A stretch of 64,000 bases of DNA from JBKEDF01 sp047975325 (GTDB lineage Bacteria; Pseudomonadota; Alphaproteobacteria; Rhodobacterales; Rhodobacteraceae), in NCBI GenBank assembly GCA_047975325.1, contig JBKEDF010000080.1, forward strand, positions 17,948 through 81,947. The letters are read 5' to 3'. The position numbers and the translations under genes are program-made. The notes beneath the pieces were generated by a model. The model made no database searches, had not been told where the DNA came from, and saw only the letters and a list, made by a program, of their open reading frames with translations. Positions 1-9,486 of this stretch are shown one piece after another (position 1 is the first letter of the stretch; every line of letters starts with the position of its first letter).

Positions 1-614
1 TGAGCTTTGCCGATTTTGCCTTCTATGTCTTTGCCCTGATTGTGGTGACGGCGGGGCTGATGGTGACGGTAAGTCGCAACCCGGTTCATTCGGTGCTGTG
101 GCTGATCCTGACCTTTCTGTCTGCCTCGGGGCTCTTCGTGCTTTTGGGGGCGGAATTTGTCGCCATGCTGCTGATCATCGTCTATGTGGGCGCGGTCGCG
201 GTGCTTTTCCTTTTCGTGGTGATGATGCTCGATGTCGATTTCGCCGAACTGAAGGGGGAAATGGCGCGTTACATGCCGTTGGCATTGCTGATCGGGGTCG
301 TGCTGTTGATGGAACTGGGCCTGGCCTATGGGGCCTGGGTGCAGGCCGATGGCGCGCCCGGGCTGCGTCAGGCGGTGACGCCCGATATCACCGAGGTTGA
401 AAACACCCGTGCATTGGGGCTGCTGATCTATGACAGGTATTTCCTGCTGTTCCAGCTTGCCGGGATGGTGCTGCTTGTCGCGATGATCGGGGCAATCGTG
501 CTGACCATCCGCCACCGCAAGGATGTCAAACGCCAGAACGTGCTGCATCAGATGTGGCGCGACCCGGCCAAGGCGATGGAACTGAAGGATGTGAAGCCCG
601 GGCAGGGGCTCTGA
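1..614 (+). CDS. nuoJ: NADH-quinone oxidoreductase subunit J, 5' end cut by one base
   Basis: Membrane subunit NuoJ of respiratory complex I. Position 1 is the T of a start codon whose A lies just outside the window, so the reading begins (M)SFADFAFYVFALIVVTAGLM and the gene is essentially complete at about 204 residues. Five hydrophobic segments alternate with short loops, and the segment around FVAMLLIIVYVGAVAVLFLF is the conserved NuoJ helix. The C-terminus is charged and cytoplasmic. It is the first gene in a run nuoJ-K-L-M-N on the same strand, with a 93-base gap to nuoK. Identification is firm from both sequence and order. Confidence 0.95.
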   Translation, partial: SFADFAFYVFALIVVTAGLMVTVSRNPVHSVLWLILTFLSASGLFVLLGAEFVAMLLIIVYVGAVAVLFLFVVMMLDVDFAELKGEMARYMPLALLIGVVLLMELGLAYGAWVQADGAPGLRQAVTPDITEVENTRALGLLIYDRYFLLFQLAGMVLLVAMIGAIVLTIRHRKDVKRQNVLHQMWRDPAKAMELKDVKPGQGL

Positions 615-707
615 TAACGAAGGAGGCCGCGTGGAAAACGCGGCCTGCCACGGGTGAATGCACCCGCGACGGAACTGAAAACGGGCAAAGACCCGGAGGG
701 AACGAGA

Positions 708-1013
708 ATGGTTGGACTTGAACATTACCTGGCTGTCGCCGCGGCGCTGTTCGTGATCGGGATCTTCGGGATCTTCCTCAACCGGAAGAATGTCATCGTG
801 ATCCTGATGTCGATCGAATTGATGCTCCTGTCGGTGAACATCAACCTTGTCGCCTTTTCCTCCCATCTGGGTGATCTGGTGGGGCAGGTCTTTACCATGT
901 TCGTCCTGACGGTCGCCGCCGCCGAGGCCTCGATCGGGTTGGCGATCCTTGTGGTGTTCTTCCGCAATCGTGGTTCCATCGATGTCGAAGACGTGAATGT
1001 GATGAAAGGCTGA
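708..1013 (+). CDS. nuoK: NADH-quinone oxidoreductase subunit K
   Basis: NuoK, the small three-helix subunit of complex I in the proton-translocating arm. I chose ATG 708 (MVGLEHYLAVAAALFVIG) because it gives the family's usual 101 residues and has an AGGG-type ribosome site about 8 bases upstream. An in-frame GTG at 654 would add 18 non-conserved residues. The conserved acidic residues in helices 2 and 3 are visible in LMSIELMLLSVNINLVAF and TVAAAEASIGLAILVVFF. Only 3 bases separate it from nuoL. Confidence 0.95.
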   Translation: MVGLEHYLAVAAALFVIGIFGIFLNRKNVIVILMSIELMLLSVNINLVAFSSHLGDLVGQVFTMFVLTVAAAEASIGLAILVVFFRNRGSIDVEDVNVMKG

Positions 1014-1016
1014 AGC

Positions 1017-3206
1017 ATGGCAACGATCATCCTCTTCGCGCCGCTGATCGGCGCCCTGATCTGTGGCTTCGGCTGGCGTCTGATCGGTGAGAAGGCCGGG
1101 CAGGTCATCACCACGTCACTGGTGTTCTTTGCCGCGTTCCTGTCCTGGATCGTGTTCTTTTCCCATGATGGCGTAACCCAGGAATACACCGTCCTGCGCT
1201 GGATCGAGAGCGGATCGCTTGCCACGGAATGGGCGATCCGGCTGGACCGGCTGACGGCGATCATGCTGGTGGTGGTGAATTCGGTTTCCGCGCTCGTCCA
1301 TCTCTATTCCTTCGGCTATATGGCCCATGATGAAAATTGGCGTGAGGGGGAACATTACAGGGCGCGTTTCTTTGCCTATCTGTCCTTCTTCACCTTTGCG
1401 ATGCTGATGCTGGTCACGTCGAATGATCTGGCGCAGATGTTCTTTGGCTGGGAAGGCGTGGGCGTGGCCTCCTATCTGCTGATCGGGTTCTATTATCGCA
1501 AGCCTTCGGCGAATGCCGCTGCGATAAAGGCGTTTATCGTCAACCGGGTCGGGGATTTCGGTTTTGCACTGGGGATCTTCGCGCTTTTCTACCTGACGGA
1601 TTCGATCCGTTTCGATGATGTCTTTGCGGCTGCCCCCGCACTTGCCGAAACCGATCTGCGTTTCCTCTGGCGTGACTGGAATGCGGCGGAGGTGATCTCT
1701 TTGCTGCTTTTCATCGGCGCGATGGGGAAATCGGCCCAGCTTGTCCTGCATACATGGTTGCCGGATGCGATGGAGGGGCCGACGCCGGTTTCGGCCCTGA
1801 TCCACGCGGCGACGATGGTGACGGCGGGGGTGTTCCTTGTCTGTCGGATGTCGCCCCTGATGGAATATGCGCCGGGAGCTACGGGATTCATCACCGCGCT
1901 TGGCGCCACCACGGCGTTTTTCGCGGCAACCGTGGGGCTGGTGCAGAACGATATCAAGCGCGTGATCGCCTATTCGACCTGTTCGCAATTGGGTTACATG
2001 TTCGTCGCGGCGGGTGTGGGGGCCTATCCGGTGGCCATGTTCCACCTGTTCACCCATGCCTTCTTCAAGGCGATGCTGTTCCTTGGCGCCGGATCGGTGA
2101 TCCATGCGATGCATCATGAACAGGACATGCGCCATTATGGCGGGCTGCGCAGGAAGATCCCCTACACGTTCTGGGCGATGATGATTGGCACGCTGGCCAT
2201 TACCGGCGTCGGTATTCCGCTTACCCATATCGGCTTTGCCGGTTTCCTGTCGAAGGATGCCGTGATCGAAAGCGCCTATGTCGGGTCCGATTACGCCTTC
2301 TGGTTGCTGGTGATCGCGGCCGGGATGACGAGTTTCTATAGCTGGCGGCTGATGTTCATGACCTTCTATGGCACCCCGCGCGGGGGCGGGCACGGTCATC
2401 ACGGCCACGGGGATGATCATGGGGATCATGAACCGCATGAAAGCCCGAAAACCATGCTGATACCCCTGGGGGTGCTGGCGATTGGCGCGATCTTTTCGGG
2501 CATGGTCTGGTATGGCGTCTTCTTCGGCAATGAAGAAAGGCTGCGCAACTGGTTCGGGATGGAGGTCGCTGCTGTCCATGACGAAGAGCCCGAAACCGCA
2601 ACCGATGGCAGCGCCACCGATACCGCTGCGGCGGAAACCGCCCCGGAGGGGACCGAACATGCCGATGCCGCCGAAGCGCCCAGGGGCGCGGTGCTGATCC
2701 TGCCCTATGGCGAGGAAGAGCAGGCCATCGTCAATGACCGCCTGCATTACGATCCGGCCGAGGCCGGTGAGGGCCATGCGCCGGAAAATATCATTGCGGC
2801 CGCGCATGCCGTGCCGGTCTGGGTCAAGGTTTCTCCCTTCATCGCGATGCTGATCGGGCTGGCGATGTCCTGGCTCTTCTATATCCGGAGTCCGGATTTG
2901 CCCGGCAGGCTCGCCACGGCGCAGCGGCCGCTTTACCTGTTCCTGCTGAACAAGTGGTATTTCGATGAACTCTATGACTGGATCTTCCTGCGGCCCGCGC
3001 GCTGGATCGGGCGGTTCTTCTGGAAAAAGGGTGACGGGACCGTCATTGACGGCCTGATCAACTGGATTGCACTTGGCTTCATTCCCCGGCTGACGCGGCT
3101 CGCGGGGCGGGCGCAGTCCGGCTATCTTTTCCACTACGCATTCGCGATGGTGCTCGGTATTGCCGTGCTCGTTACCTGGATGTCGCTTTCGGGGGGCGCG
3201 CACTAA
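1017..3206 (+). CDS. nuoL: NADH-quinone oxidoreductase subunit L
   Basis: NuoL (729 residues), the distal antiporter-like subunit of complex I with the long lateral helix. The Mrp-type core includes FFGWEGVGVASYLLIGFYY and LHTWLPDAMEGPTPVSALIH, with conserved Lys and His residues of the proton path. It is longer than the roughly 613-residue E. coli protein. The extra length is a His-rich loop at about residues 457-474 and an acidic/Ala-rich stretch at about residues 520-560, both between transmembrane helices. The stop codon overlaps the nuoM start by one base (TAATG), which suggests translational coupling. Confidence 0.96.
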   Translation: MATIILFAPLIGALICGFGWRLIGEKAGQVITTSLVFFAAFLSWIVFFSHDGVTQEYTVLRWIESGSLATEWAIRLDRLTAIMLVVVNSVSALVHLYSFGYMAHDENWREGEHYRARFFAYLSFFTFAMLMLVTSNDLAQMFFGWEGVGVASYLLIGFYYRKPSANAAAIKAFIVNRVGDFGFALGIFALFYLTDSIRFDDVFAAAPALAETDLRFLWRDWNAAEVISLLLFIGAMGKSAQLVLHTWLPDAMEGPTPVSALIHAATMVTAGVFLVCRMSPLMEYAPGATGFITALGATTAFFAATVGLVQNDIKRVIAYSTCSQLGYMFVAAGVGAYPVAMFHLFTHAFFKAMLFLGAGSVIHAMHHEQDMRHYGGLRRKIPYTFWAMMIGTLAITGVGIPLTHIGFAGFLSKDAVIESAYVGSDYAFWLLVIAAGMTSFYSWRLMFMTFYGTPRGGGHGHHGHGDDHGDHEPHESPKTMLIPLGVLAIGAIFSGMVWYGVFFGNEERLRNWFGMEVAAVHDEEPETATDGSATDTAAAETAPEGTEHADAAEAPRGAVLILPYGEEEQAIVNDRLHYDPAEAGEGHAPENIIAAAHAVPVWVKVSPFIAMLIGLAMSWLFYIRSPDLPGRLATAQRPLYLFLLNKWYFDELYDWIFLRPARWIGRFFWKKGDGTVIDGLINWIALGFIPRLTRLAGRAQSGYLFHYAFAMVLGIAVLVTWMSLSGGAH

Positions 3207-4744
3207 TGGAAAACCTGCTTTCCATCATCACCTTCATTCCCGCTGTCGCGGCGGGGATCCTTGCCCTGTTCCTGCGCGGCGAAGATGCGGCCGCGCAGAA
3301 GAATGCGAAATGGGTGGCCCTGCTTGCAACCTCGATGACCTTTCTGGTTTCGATCTTCGTGCTGATCGGCTTTGACCCTTCGGATACGGGGTTCCAGTTC
3401 GTCGAGGAATATGACTGGCTCCTTGGCCTGAAATACAAGATGGGCGTGGACGGGATTTCCGTCCTGCTGGTCATGCTGACGACCTTCCTGATGCCGATCG
3501 TGATCGGGGCCTGCTGGTCGGTGGAAACCCGCGTGAAGGAATACATGATCGCCTTCCTGCTGCTGGAAACGCTGATGCTTGGCGTGTTCTGTGCGCTGGA
3601 CCTGGTGCTGTTCTATATCTTCTTCGAAGGCGGGTTGATCCCGATGTTCCTGATTATCGGGATCTGGGGCGGCAAGAACCGCATCTATGTGGCCTTCAAG
3701 TTCTTTCTTTATACTTTTCTTGGCTCGGTGCTGATGCTGGTCGCGATGATCGCGATGTATTTTCAGGCAGGGACCACCGATATCGAGACATTGCTGACCC
3801 ATGGTTTTGCTTCTGGGGACATGGTCGTGCTGGGGATGACGGTAACGGGCGGGGTGCAGACACTGCTCTGGCTGGCCTTCTTTGCCTCCTTTGCGGTCAA
3901 GATGCCGATGTGGCCGGTTCATACCTGGCTTCCTGATGCGCATGTACAGGCGCCCACCGCCGGGTCGGTCGTGCTGGCGGCCGTGCTGCTGAAGATGGGC
4001 GGCTATGGTTTCCTGCGCTTTTCGCTGCCGATGTTTCCGGTTGCCTCCGAACTTCTTGCACCTTTCGTCTTCTGGCTTTCGGCAATCGCAATTGTCTACA
4101 CATCGCTGGTTGCCCTGGTGCAGGAGGACATGAAGAAGCTGATCGCCTATTCCTCGGTTGCACATATGGGTTATGTGACAATGGGGATCTTTGCCGCAAA
4201 CCAGCAGGGGGTCGATGGTGCGATCTTCCAGATGCTGAGCCACGGTTTCATCTCCGGCGCGCTTTTTCTATGCGTCGGGGTGATCTATGACCGGATGCAT
4301 ACGAGGGAAATCGACGCCTATGGCGGGCTGGTCAACCGGATGCCCCGCTATGCGCTTGTCTTCATGTTCTTCACCATGGCCAATGTCGGCCTGCCGGGGA
4401 CCAGCGGGTTCATAGGGGAATTCCTGACCCTGATGGGGATCTTCCAAGTCAATACCTGGGCGGCGCTTTTCGCAACCTCGGGTGTGATCTTTTCAGCCGC
4501 CTATGCGCTTTGGCTCTATCGTCGGGTGGTGTTTGGCGATCTGATCAAGGAGGCGCTGAAGTCGATCACCGACATGGATCGCCGCGAAAGGATGCTTTTC
4601 GCGCCGCTGATCGCGATGACGCTGATCCTCGGGATCTATCCGACGCTCGCAACCGATATCATGGGCCCGTCCGTCGAGGCGCTCGTGGCACATTACCAGG
4701 CTGCCTTGCCCGCCACCGACACTGCCCAGATGGCACAGCATTGA
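3206..4744 (+). CDS. nuoM: NADH-quinone oxidoreductase subunit M
   Basis: NuoM (512 residues), an antiporter-like proton-pumping subunit of complex I with about 14 transmembrane helices. Visible family motifs are EGGLIPMFLIIGIWGG, with the conserved helix-5 Glu region, and MPMWPVHTWLPDAHVQAPTA, with the helix-7/8 Lys and His positions. Length is normal. The start overlaps the last base of nuoL and the stop is 10 bases before nuoN. Confidence 0.96.
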   Translation: MENLLSIITFIPAVAAGILALFLRGEDAAAQKNAKWVALLATSMTFLVSIFVLIGFDPSDTGFQFVEEYDWLLGLKYKMGVDGISVLLVMLTTFLMPIVIGACWSVETRVKEYMIAFLLLETLMLGVFCALDLVLFYIFFEGGLIPMFLIIGIWGGKNRIYVAFKFFLYTFLGSVLMLVAMIAMYFQAGTTDIETLLTHGFASGDMVVLGMTVTGGVQTLLWLAFFASFAVKMPMWPVHTWLPDAHVQAPTAGSVVLAAVLLKMGGYGFLRFSLPMFPVASELLAPFVFWLSAIAIVYTSLVALVQEDMKKLIAYSSVAHMGYVTMGIFAANQQGVDGAIFQMLSHGFISGALFLCVGVIYDRMHTREIDAYGGLVNRMPRYALVFMFFTMANVGLPGTSGFIGEFLTLMGIFQVNTWAALFATSGVIFSAAYALWLYRRVVFGDLIKEALKSITDMDRRERMLFAPLIAMTLILGIYPTLATDIMGPSVEALVAHYQAALPATDTAQMAQH

Positions 4745-4754
4745 GGAAGCAGAG

Positions 4755-6191
4755 ATGAGTTCCGCCGATTTCAACACCATCCTGCCCGAAGTGACACTGG
4801 CCATTTTCGCCATGGTCGCGCTGATCGGTGCCGTCTATACCGGCAAGGACCGCGTCGCGCCGATGCTGACCTGGATCACCGTCGGGCTTTTCCTGATCCT
4901 GGCCTTCTGGATCGGGGTCGGCACCGATGGGCAGCGCGCCGCCTTTGGTGGTATGTTCAACGATGATCCCTTTGCACGTTTTGCCAAGGTCATGATCCTG
5001 CTATCGGCCGCTGCCGTTTTGGCGATGAGTCTCGATTTCATGATCAGGCGCCGGATCCTGAGCTTTGAATACCCGATCCTGATCGCGCTTGCGGTACTGG
5101 GAATGATGGTCATGGTTTCTGCCGGGGATCTGATGGCACTTTACATGGGGTTGGAGCTGCAATCGCTTTCGCTTTATGTCGTGGCGAGCATGCGGCGGGA
5201 TTCCATCCGTTCCTCCGAGGCCGGGCTGAAATATTTCGTGCTGGGGTCGCTGTCATCGGGCCTTCTGCTTTATGGGGCTTCGCTGACCTATGGCTATGCG
5301 GGAACCACGCTGTTTTCGGGGATCCTGTCGGTCGTGCATGCGGGCATGCCCGTCGGGTTGCTTTTCGGGCTGGTCTTCCTGATTGCCGGGCTGGCCTTCA
5401 AGGTGTCCGCTGTCCCCTTCCACATGTGGACGCCCGATGTCTATGAAGGATCCCCCACGCCGGTGACTGCATTCTTTGCCACTGCACCCAAGGTTGCCGC
5501 CATGGCGCTTTTTGCACGGCTGGTCTTTGACGCCTTCGGGTCGGTTACGGGCGATTGGGGGCAGGTCGTGGCCCTTCTGGCGGTCCTTTCGATGTTCATT
5601 GGGGCCATCGCGGGAATCGGACAGCGGGATTTCAAACGGCTGATGGCCTATTCCTCGATTTCCCATATGGGGTTCGCGCTGATCGGGCTGGCCGCGGGCA
5701 CGGTGCTTGGCGTGCAGGCGATGTTGGTCTACATGGCGATCTATGTGACGATGAATATCGGCACATTCGCCTTTATCCTGTCGATGGAAAAGGATGGTCG
5801 GGCGGTTACGACGATCGACAGCCTGAACATGCTGTCCCGGCAGGCCCCCTTGCAGGCGCTGGCACTGCTGGTGCTGCTTTTCAGTCTGGCGGGCGTGCCG
5901 CCGATGGTGGGCTTCTTTGGCAAGCTTTATGTTCTCAACGCGGCGGTTTCGGCGGATATGGCCTGGCTGGCGGTGGCGGGGGTGATCGCGTCGGTGATCG
6001 GCGCCTTCTACTATCTGCGGATTGTCTAGTACATGTATTTCGGGACACAGGGCGAAACCCTGACGGGCCGCCTTGGGGCGGTGCAGTGGATCGCGCTGGT
6101 GGGCGCGGCGGCGATGATGGTTCTGGGGATTGTCAATCTTTTCGGCATCGAGGCGGTTGCGCAGGTTGCGGCCGAAACGCTTGTCCGCTGA
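4755..6191 (+). pseudogene. nuoN: NADH-quinone oxidoreductase subunit N, interrupted by an in-frame TAG
   Basis: NuoN, the third antiporter-like subunit of complex I. The reading frame is normal (VSAVPFHMWTPDVYEGSPTP and GQRDFKRLMAYSSISHMG are present) until TAG at 6027-6029, codon 425. The same frame then continues for 53 sense codons (YMYFGTQGETLTGRLGAVQW...), including a last hydrophobic helix WIALVGAAAMMVLGIVNLFG, and ends at TGA 6189-6191. With the TAG read as one residue the protein is 478 residues, the usual length for the order, and the context YYLRIV-x-YMYFG suggests the lost residue is Tyr (TAC to TAG). As written, the product loses its final helix. It may be a real mutation, a base-call error or a readthrough codon; the window cannot tell. 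Confidence 0.85.
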
Positions 6192-6954
6192 TCTTTCCCT
6201 GCCGGGCTGGCCGGCGGGAGTGGACCGTATAGATCTGCGCGTGGTGGACAGCACCAATGCCGAGGCGCTGCGGCGCAGCCCGAACCGTCCAACCTGGATC
6301 CTGGCCGGGGAACAGACCGGTGCGCGCGGGCGCCGGGGGCGACCCTGGATCAGCCCGCGTGGAAATTTCTACGGCACCTTCACGATGCGCCCTGCAGGGC
6401 GCCCCGATATGGTTGCGCTGCGTTCCTTTACGGCTGCTCTGGCATTGCGAGAGGCGCTTGTGGGCCTGACCGGGCTCCCCGATGCCTTCTTGTTGAAATG
6501 GCCCAATGATGTGCTGCTCAATGGCGGTAAACTTGCCGGTATCCTGTTGGAAAGCAGTGGGGCCGGAGGGCGGATCACGCAGCTTGTCATCGGGATCGGG
6601 GTCAATCTGATTTCCGCACCGCAACCTCAATCAGTGGAACCGGGCGCGGTGAAACCGGTCAGCCTGCTGTCGGAAACGGGGCTGCGCATCATGCCGGAAG
6701 CCCTGCTTGCAGAACTGGCCCCGGCCTGTGCAAGATGGGAAGCGCGGCTTGGGGCCGAAGGCTTTGCCCCGATCCGTGACGAATGGCTACGCCATGCCGC
6801 GCGGATCGGTGAAAGGATCATCGCGCGGAGTGGCAAGCTGACGCGCGAGGGTATCTTTGAGGATATCGATGAAACGGGCGCATTGATCCTGATAACCGCG
6901 CAGGGGCGGGAGGCGATCCCCGCCGCTGATATCTACTTCCAGACCGGGGAATGA
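6181..6954 (+). CDS. birA: Biotin--[acetyl-CoA carboxylase] ligase
   Basis: Biotin-protein ligase, which forms biotinyl-AMP and transfers biotin to the carboxyl carrier protein. There is no N-terminal DNA-binding domain, so this is a class I ligase rather than a repressor. The biotin/ATP loop is ARGRRGRPWISPRGN, followed by KWPNDVLLNGGKLAGILLE. The start is uncertain: I prefer TTG 6181, which gives 257 residues and overlaps the full-length nuoN end by 11 bases. GTG 6220 and an upstream TTG at 6130 are alternatives. The order nuoN-birA-coaX-rnj is common in Rhodobacterales. Confidence 0.88.
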   Translation: MSADLSLPGWPAGVDRIDLRVVDSTNAEALRRSPNRPTWILAGEQTGARGRRGRPWISPRGNFYGTFTMRPAGRPDMVALRSFTAALALREALVGLTGLPDAFLLKWPNDVLLNGGKLAGILLESSGAGGRITQLVIGIGVNLISAPQPQSVEPGAVKPVSLLSETGLRIMPEALLAELAPACARWEARLGAEGFAPIRDEWLRHAARIGERIIARSGKLTREGIFEDIDETGALILITAQGREAIPAADIYFQTGE

Positions 6955-6957
6955 GCC

Positions 6958-7737
6958 ATGCTTCTTGCCATCGATTGCGGCAACACCAATACTGTCTTTT
7001 CGATCTGGGACGGTGAAAAATTCCTGGCAACCTGGCGCATTGCCACCGACCATAAGCGCACGGCAGATGAATATTTCGTCTGGCTCAGCACCGTGATGCA
7101 ACTGACCGGCACAAGGGCCGAAATTGGTGAGGTCATCATCTCCTCCACGGTGCCGCGAGTGGTGTTCAACCTGCGGGTTCTTTGCAATCGTTACTATGAT
7201 TGCCGCCCGCTGGTGGTGGGCAAGCCCGAATGCCGCCTTCCTGCCGCACCCCGCGTCGACCAGGGCACGACGGTTGGTCCTGACCGGTTGGTCAATACGG
7301 CTGCCGGTTACGCGCGCCATGGTGGCAATCTGGTGGTGGTCGATTTCGGGACGGCGACGACCTTTGATGTGGTTGATGAAGATGGCGCCTATATCGGTGG
7401 GGTGATTGCACCGGGTGTGAACCTTTCGCTGGAGGCCCTGCATATGTCTGCCGCGGCCCTGCCTCATGTTGATGTGACCAAACCCGAAAGGATAATTGGC
7501 ACGAATACGGTGGCCTGCATGCAGTCAGGCGTGTATTGGGGGTATATCGGTCTCACCGAGGGGATCGTGCGGCAGATCCGGCAGGAGCGCGACAAGCCGA
7601 TGAAAGTGATCGCAACCGGGGGGCTTGCGCCCCTGTTCCAGCAAGGGACCGATCTGTTCGATGCCATCGAGGACGACCTGACGATGCAGGGCCTTGTCCT
7701 CCTCAACGACTACAATAAGGAACAGGACCACATATGA
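6958..7737 (+). CDS. coaX: Type III pantothenate kinase
   Basis: CoaX phosphorylates pantothenate in the first committed step of coenzyme A synthesis. It is an ASKHA-fold kinase of 259 residues, the usual length. The phosphate-binding motif DCGNTNT lies at residues 6-12, the pantothenate-site motif DQGTTVGPDRLVN in mid-protein, and the second phosphate loop VVDFGTATTFDVV after it. It begins 3 bases after birA and its TGA overlaps the rnj start by 4 bases (ATGA), so the three genes are probably co-translated. Confidence 0.95.
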   Translation: MLLAIDCGNTNTVFSIWDGEKFLATWRIATDHKRTADEYFVWLSTVMQLTGTRAEIGEVIISSTVPRVVFNLRVLCNRYYDCRPLVVGKPECRLPAAPRVDQGTTVGPDRLVNTAAGYARHGGNLVVVDFGTATTFDVVDEDGAYIGGVIAPGVNLSLEALHMSAAALPHVDVTKPERIIGTNTVACMQSGVYWGYIGLTEGIVRQIRQERDKPMKVIATGGLAPLFQQGTDLFDAIEDDLTMQGLVLLNDYNKEQDHI

Positions 7738-9410
7738 ATTCGAACCGGCTGATCTATCTTCCTCTCGGTGGTGCGGGGGAGATCGGGATGAACGCCTATG
7801 TCTATGGCTATGGGCCGGAGGATAAGGAAAGGCTGATCCTCGTTGATCTGGGGGTGGCTTTCCCCGATATGGACACGACCCCCGGGGTGGATCTGATCCT
7901 GCCCGATATTTCCTGGCTTCTGGAACGGCGCGACCGGCTGGAGGCGGTTTTCATCACCCACGCGCATGAGGACCATATCGGCGCCATCGCGCAATATTGG
8001 AATGATCTGAAAGTGCCGGTCTATGCACGGCGTTTCACCGCGACGATCGGGCGGTTGAAATTTGATGAAATGGGTCTTCCGAAGGAAGAGGTCCGGATCG
8101 TCGAATCCCGCCCGGATACGATCCAGGCCGGGCCGTTCGATGTGCAATTCGTACCGATCAGCCACTCGATCCCCGAAAGTTCGGCCTTGCTGATCGACAC
8201 GCCGGATGGCCGCATCGTCCATAGTGGTGATTTCAAGCTTGATGAACAACCGCTGGTGGGGGAACCCTGGGACCCTGCCGCCTTTGCCCGGATTGCGGCC
8301 GAACGCCCGGTCAAGGCGTTGATGTGCGACAGTACGAATGTCTTTTCGCCCCATCCCGGACGTTCGGAAGCAAGTCTGCGTGATCCGCTGAGCGAACTGA
8401 TCCGTGCCCAGAAGGGTATGGTGGTGGCGACGACCTTTGCCTCCAATGTGGCACGCCTGAAAACCCTGGCTGAGGCAGCGCGCGCGGCTGATCGCACGAT
8501 CTGCCTGCTGGGGCGCGCAATGCGGCGTATGGTGTCCGCCGCGCAGGAGGCGGGGGTTCTGACGGATTTTCCCCATACCGTCAGCCCCGAAGAGGCGCAG
8601 GACCTGCCACGCAGCAATCTTATGCTGATCGTGACCGGCAGCCAGGGCGAACGGCGTGCGGCCTCCGCCCAGCTTTCACGCGGAAAATACCTGGGGCTTG
8701 AGATGAAGGAGGGGGATAGTTTCCTCTTTTCCTCCAAAACCATCCCGGGCAATGAACGGGGCGTTATTGCCATCATGAATGCCTTTTCGGAAATGGGCGT
8801 GAATGTGGTGGATGAATCCGGCGGGCTTTATCATGTGTCGGGCCATGCCAACCGGCCTGATCTGGAAACCGTGCATCGGATCCTCGATCCTGAAATGGTG
8901 ATCCCGATGCATGGCGAACATCGCCATCTGCGCGAACATGCCCGCATCGCCATTGAGGCGGGGCGCCAGTCCGAGGTGGTGACCAATGGCATGATGATCG
9001 ATCTGTCCGGAACGGTGCCGGAAGTGGCGGAATATATTGAGGCGGGCCGGACCTATCTGGATGGTTCTGTGCGCATTGGCGCGCGTGACGGTGTGGTGCG
9101 GGACCGGATCCGCATGGCGCTGAATGGCCATGTTCTGGTGACGCTGATCCTTGATGAGGCGGATGAACCGATGGGCGATCCCTGGGTCGAATTGTCGGGC
9201 CTGCCCCCCAGGGGGCGCGGTGGCAGCGATCTGGTTGAGGTTCTTGAAGCGGGCCTTGCCGATCTGATCAATCGCAGTTCCGCCAAGGTTCTGGCCTCCG
9301 ATGACAAGCTTGAAGAGGCGATCCGTCGCGAATTACGTCAAAACGCCATGGAAGAAATCGGCAAGAAACCTGAAGTGACGCTCGTGATTTCCCGACTGGC
9401 GGAAGAATGA
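7734..9410 (+). CDS. rnj: Ribonuclease J
   Basis: Metallo-beta-lactamase/beta-CASP ribonuclease with 5'-3' exo- and endonuclease activity in RNA processing and decay. The zinc motif HAHEDH is at residues 76-81. Further metal ligands follow in VPISHSIPESSALLIDTPDG and GDFKLD, and the beta-CASP motif region MCDSTNVFSPHPGRSE comes after them. The GxH motif occurs in HVSGHANRPDL and the final His in MHGEHRHL. The 558-residue length is normal. It is the last gene of the nuo-birA-coaX-rnj run. Confidence 0.95.
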   Translation: MNSNRLIYLPLGGAGEIGMNAYVYGYGPEDKERLILVDLGVAFPDMDTTPGVDLILPDISWLLERRDRLEAVFITHAHEDHIGAIAQYWNDLKVPVYARRFTATIGRLKFDEMGLPKEEVRIVESRPDTIQAGPFDVQFVPISHSIPESSALLIDTPDGRIVHSGDFKLDEQPLVGEPWDPAAFARIAAERPVKALMCDSTNVFSPHPGRSEASLRDPLSELIRAQKGMVVATTFASNVARLKTLAEAARAADRTICLLGRAMRRMVSAAQEAGVLTDFPHTVSPEEAQDLPRSNLMLIVTGSQGERRAASAQLSRGKYLGLEMKEGDSFLFSSKTIPGNERGVIAIMNAFSEMGVNVVDESGGLYHVSGHANRPDLETVHRILDPEMVIPMHGEHRHLREHARIAIEAGRQSEVVTNGMMIDLSGTVPEVAEYIEAGRTYLDGSVRIGARDGVVRDRIRMALNGHVLVTLILDEADEPMGDPWVELSGLPPRGRGGSDLVEVLEAGLADLINRSSAKVLASDDKLEEAIRRELRQNAMEEIGKKPEVTLVISRLAEE

Positions 9411-9442
9411 ACCGCACCGACGGCCATTTGCCGGGCTGACTG

Positions 9443-9480
9443 GAAAAAAGGCGCAGGGTGTATTGCCCCTGCGCTTTTTT
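9443..9480. terminator. Bidirectional rho-independent terminator between rnj and lpdA
   Basis: The stem GCGCAGGG / CCCCTGCGC has an A6 run on its left and a T6 run on its right, so it can terminate both convergent transcripts. It lies in the 76-base gap between the ends of rnj and lpdA. Confidence 0.85.
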
Positions 9481-9486
9481 GGGGAT

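Noticed and set aside
654..707. Upstream GTG start giving a 119-residue NuoK
   Set aside because: The extra 18 residues are not NuoK-like, and ATG 708 has a ribosome site and gives the canonical 101 residues.
1116..3203. 695-residue open frame opposite nuoL
   Set aside because: It is the reverse-frame shadow of nuoL and holds no protein motif.
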